Source: JAICJR01 sp036491015 (GTDB taxonomy: Bacteria > Actinomycetota > Thermoleophilia > Solirubrobacterales > Thermoleophilaceae). From it: DNA of 8,836 bases. This document shows, piece after piece, positions 5,773-8,836 of the stretch. A program made the position numbers and the translations under genes. The stretch covers positions 1 through 8,836 of the forward strand of contig DASXCV010000394.1 of assembly GCA_036491015.1 (NCBI GenBank). The letters are read 5' to 3'. The notes under the pieces were generated by a model. That model saw only the letters and a program-made list of their open reading frames with translations. It did not search any database and was not told the DNA's origin. Numbering within the stretch: the stretch's first letter is position 1; every line of letters starts with the position of its first letter.

Positions 5773-6852
5773 CTGACGAGCGCCGCCGACACCCTGCGCG
5801 AAACCCCGCTTCACGACCGACACGCCGCAGCGGGGGCAAGGCTCGTTCCATTTGCCGGCTGGGAGATGCCCGTTCAGTACGAGGGCATCCGCCAGGAGCA
5901 CCTGGCGGTACGCCGCCACGCCGGGCTCTTCGACGTCTCGCACATGGGTGAGATCGAGACGAGCGGCCCGGAAGCCGAGGCGCTGCTTCAGCGCCTCCTG
6001 TCGAATGACGTGACGAAGATCCCCGAGGGCGGCGCGCAGTACTCGGTGCTCTGCCGCGAGGACGGCGGAGTGCTCGACGACCTCTTCACCTATCGCCTCG
6101 CGCCCGACCGCTTCCTCACCGTCACGAACGCGGCAAACCACGAGCGCGACCACGAGTGGTTCGCGCGCCACGCCGACGGCTTCGACGCGACCGTGACCGA
6201 TGCGGCAGCCGACTACGCGATGCTCGCGCTCCAGGGGCCGGAGGCGCGGGCGATCCTCGGCCGCCACATCGAGGGCGAGGCTCCCGCGCGCATGCGCACC
6301 ACCCGCGCGCGGGTCGCCGGAGTGGACTGCCTCGTCTGCGGCACGGGCTATACCGGCGAGGACGGGGTGGAGCTGCTGATGGCGCCGGATGGCGCGGTGG
6401 CCGTCTGGGATGCGCTGACGGGCGACGGCGCCGCGCCGGTGGGGCTCGGCGCGCGCGACACGCTGCGGCTCGAGGTGTGCTTCCACCTCTACGGCAACGA
6501 CCTGTCCGAGGACCACAACCCCATCGAGGCCGGCCTCGGCTGGGTGTGCAAGCTCGACACCGACTTCATCGGCGCTGACGCGCTGCGCGGCGCAGGTCCG
6601 ATGCAGACGCTCGTGCCGTTCGCCTTCACCGGGCAGGGAATCCCGCGGCAGGGCAACCCGATCCTCGTGGACGGGAAGCCGGCCGGCGTGGTCACGAGCG
6701 GGACGATGTCGCCGTGCCTCGAGCTCGGCATCGGCATGGGCTACGTGCCCGTGGCGGCGCGCGAGCCGGGCACGCGGATCGAGGTGGACGTCCGCGGCAA
6801 GCTGCGCCCCGCCGAGGTGCGCGAGAGGCCGCTCTACCGGAAGGAGCAGTGA
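5773..6852 (+). CDS. gcvT: Aminomethyltransferase, T-protein of the glycine cleavage system
   Basis: GcvT takes the aminomethyl group from the lipoyl arm of GcvH and transfers its carbon to tetrahydrofolate, releasing ammonia and leaving dihydrolipoyl H-protein. Family motifs are clear: LRETPLHDRH and PFAGWEMPVQYEGIR at the N-terminus, FDVSHMGE near residue 53, SNDVTKIPEGGAQYS, and GYTGEDGVEL near residue 192. The first ATG of the frame (5866) would delete the conserved N-terminus. The frame is open upstream to a TAG at 5758-5760, and the only standard-like initiator giving a full protein is CTG at 5773, for 359 residues, the usual family length. The ATG-only version would be 328 residues. 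The gene is first of the gcv operon; the receiver gene ends 41 bp upstream. It overlaps or abuts gcvH. No glycine riboswitch fits in the short leader. Confidence 0.93.
   Translation: MTSAADTLRETPLHDRHAAAGARLVPFAGWEMPVQYEGIRQEHLAVRRHAGLFDVSHMGEIETSGPEAEALLQRLLSNDVTKIPEGGAQYSVLCREDGGVLDDLFTYRLAPDRFLTVTNAANHERDHEWFARHADGFDATVTDAAADYAMLALQGPEARAILGRHIEGEAPARMRTTRARVAGVDCLVCGTGYTGEDGVELLMAPDGAVAVWDALTGDGAAPVGLGARDTLRLEVCFHLYGNDLSEDHNPIEAGLGWVCKLDTDFIGADALRGAGPMQTLVPFAFTGQGIPRQGNPILVDGKPAGVVTSGTMSPCLELGIGMGYVPVAAREPGTRIEVDVRGKLRPAEVRERPLYRKEQ
6841..6846 (+). promoter_or_regulatory. Ribosome binding site deciding the gcvH start
   Basis: AAGGAG lies 8 bases before GTG 6855, an ideal distance, but only 2 bases before the alternative GTG 6849. 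This favours 6855. Confidence 0.6.
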
Positions 6853-6854
6853 GC

Positions 6855-7244
6855 GTGGCAGACGAGAGCTACCCCGACGGGCTGCTGTACCACCAGGAGC
6901 ACGACTGGGCCAAGCTGGACGGGGACACGGCCACCTTCGGGGTCACCTGGTACGCCCAGGACCAGCTCGGCGAGGTCGTGTTCTTCGACCCGCCCGAGGT
7001 GGGCGCCCAGATCAGCGCGAACTCGGCGTATGCCGAGGTGGAGTCCGTGAAGGCGGTGTCCGACGTGTTCGCCCCGATGTCCGGCGAGGTGACTGAGGTG
7101 AACGAGGCGCTGAAGGACACGCCCGAGCGCATCAACGACGACCCCTATGGTGAGGGGTGGATGGTGAAGGTGAAGCTGAGCGATCCGTCCGAGGCCGATT
7201 CGCTGATGGACGTGAACGCGTACAAGGAGTCCCTCGGGAAGTAA
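6855..7244 (+). CDS. gcvH: Glycine cleavage system H-protein (lipoyl carrier)
   Basis: GcvH is the lipoylated shuttle that carries the aminomethyl group from the P-protein to the T-protein and returns reduced lipoate to dihydrolipoamide dehydrogenase. The 129-residue product shows the family N-terminus (YHQEHDWAKLDGDTATFGVT), AQDQLGEVVFFDPPEVG, and the lipoyl motif EVESVKAVSD with K66 as the lipoylation site, followed by APMSGEVTEVNEAL. Length is normal. GTG 6855 is chosen over GTG 6849, which overlaps the gcvT stop as GTGA, because of the AAGGAG spacing. The gap to gcvT is 2 bp, and gcvPA starts 4 bp downstream, so translation is probably coupled. Confidence 0.96.
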   Translation: MADESYPDGLLYHQEHDWAKLDGDTATFGVTWYAQDQLGEVVFFDPPEVGAQISANSAYAEVESVKAVSDVFAPMSGEVTEVNEALKDTPERINDDPYGEGWMVKVKLSDPSEADSLMDVNAYKESLGK

Positions 7245-7248
7245 TTCG

Positions 7249-8591
<1,343 letters not shown>

Positions 8592-8595
<4 letters not shown>

Positions 8596-8836
8596 TCGGC
8601 GCCGAGCAGACACTCACGATCTTCGAGAAGTCGCGGGAGGGGCGTAGGGCTTTCGTGTCGCCTGAGCTCGATGTGCCTGAGGTCTCCGTGGAGTCGCTGC
8701 TTCCTGCGGATGCGATTCGGGCTGAGCCGCCTGAGCTGCCTGAGATCTCGGAGCCGGAGATCGTGCGGCACTACAACGGGCTGTCGAAGAAGAACTTCGA
8801 TCTCGACACGGGCTTCTATCCGCTCGGGTCGTGCAC
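8592..8836 (+). CDS. gcvPB: Glycine dehydrogenase (decarboxylating) subunit 2, split P-protein, partial (3' end outside window)
   Basis: The first 81 codons and two bases of the second P-protein subunit, which in this family carries the PLP-binding Lys. The visible N-terminus fits GcvPB well: GAEQTLTIFEKSREGRRAF, LPEISEPEIVRHYNGLS, KKNFDLDTGFYPLGSCT at the edge. The GTG start at 8592 shares bases with the gcvPA stop (GTGA), and GAAGGAG precedes it by 7 bases. No stop occurs before the window end. Codon use differs from the upstream genes: 14 of 81 codons end in T and five of eight Pro codons are CCT, whereas gcvPA uses almost only CCG/CCC. The gene continues past 8836. Confidence 0.93.

Overview
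The window is a high-GC bacterial chromosome segment. Nearly all third codon positions are G or C, GTG starts are common, and genes are tightly packed. The gene style fits an actinobacterium: NarL/FixJ-type regulators, a HisKA_3-type kinase, a split glycine decarboxylase, and gcvT-gcvH-gcvPA-gcvPB order. The Thermoleophilia/Solirubrobacterales group is a plausible guess, but no phylogenetic marker is present to prove it.

Left part (11-5731): a two-component signalling cluster. On the + strand come a receiver-only protein whose phospho-acceptor Asp is replaced by Glu, a complete NarL-type response regulator, and a 1229-residue soluble sensor kinase (GAF, five PAS, GAF, HisKA_3-type DHp, HATPase). 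The kinase tail overlaps a convergent minus-strand gene for a stand-alone LuxR/NarL-type DNA-binding domain with no receiver. Divergent from that small gene is a second receiver-only protein with all catalytic residues intact. The kinase could phosphorylate the full regulator and the second receiver. The Glu-bearing receiver cannot be phosphorylated normally and may act as a constitutive or binding-only module. Together with the receiver-less HTH protein, the set looks like a response regulator whose parts are spread over several polypeptides.

Between the divergent HTH and receiver genes (5075-5305) lies a gene-free control region. It holds a perfect 20-bp palindrome (5107-5126) whose inner part has the 7-2-7 layout of NarL-family operators. 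A second, imperfect palindrome (5202-5221) shares its core, and the two centres are 95 bp apart, about nine helical turns. This is the most interesting non-coding signal in the window.

Right part (5773-8836): the glycine cleavage system operon gcvT-gcvH-gcvPA-gcvPB, with 2-4 nt gaps or stop/start overlaps and good Shine-Dalgarno sequences. gcvPB runs off the window end. The conserved N-terminus of GcvT extends 31 codons upstream of its first ATG in a stretch without ATG, GTG or TTG, so a CTG at 5773 is the likely start. No glycine riboswitch, RNA gene, mobile element or CRISPR array was seen.
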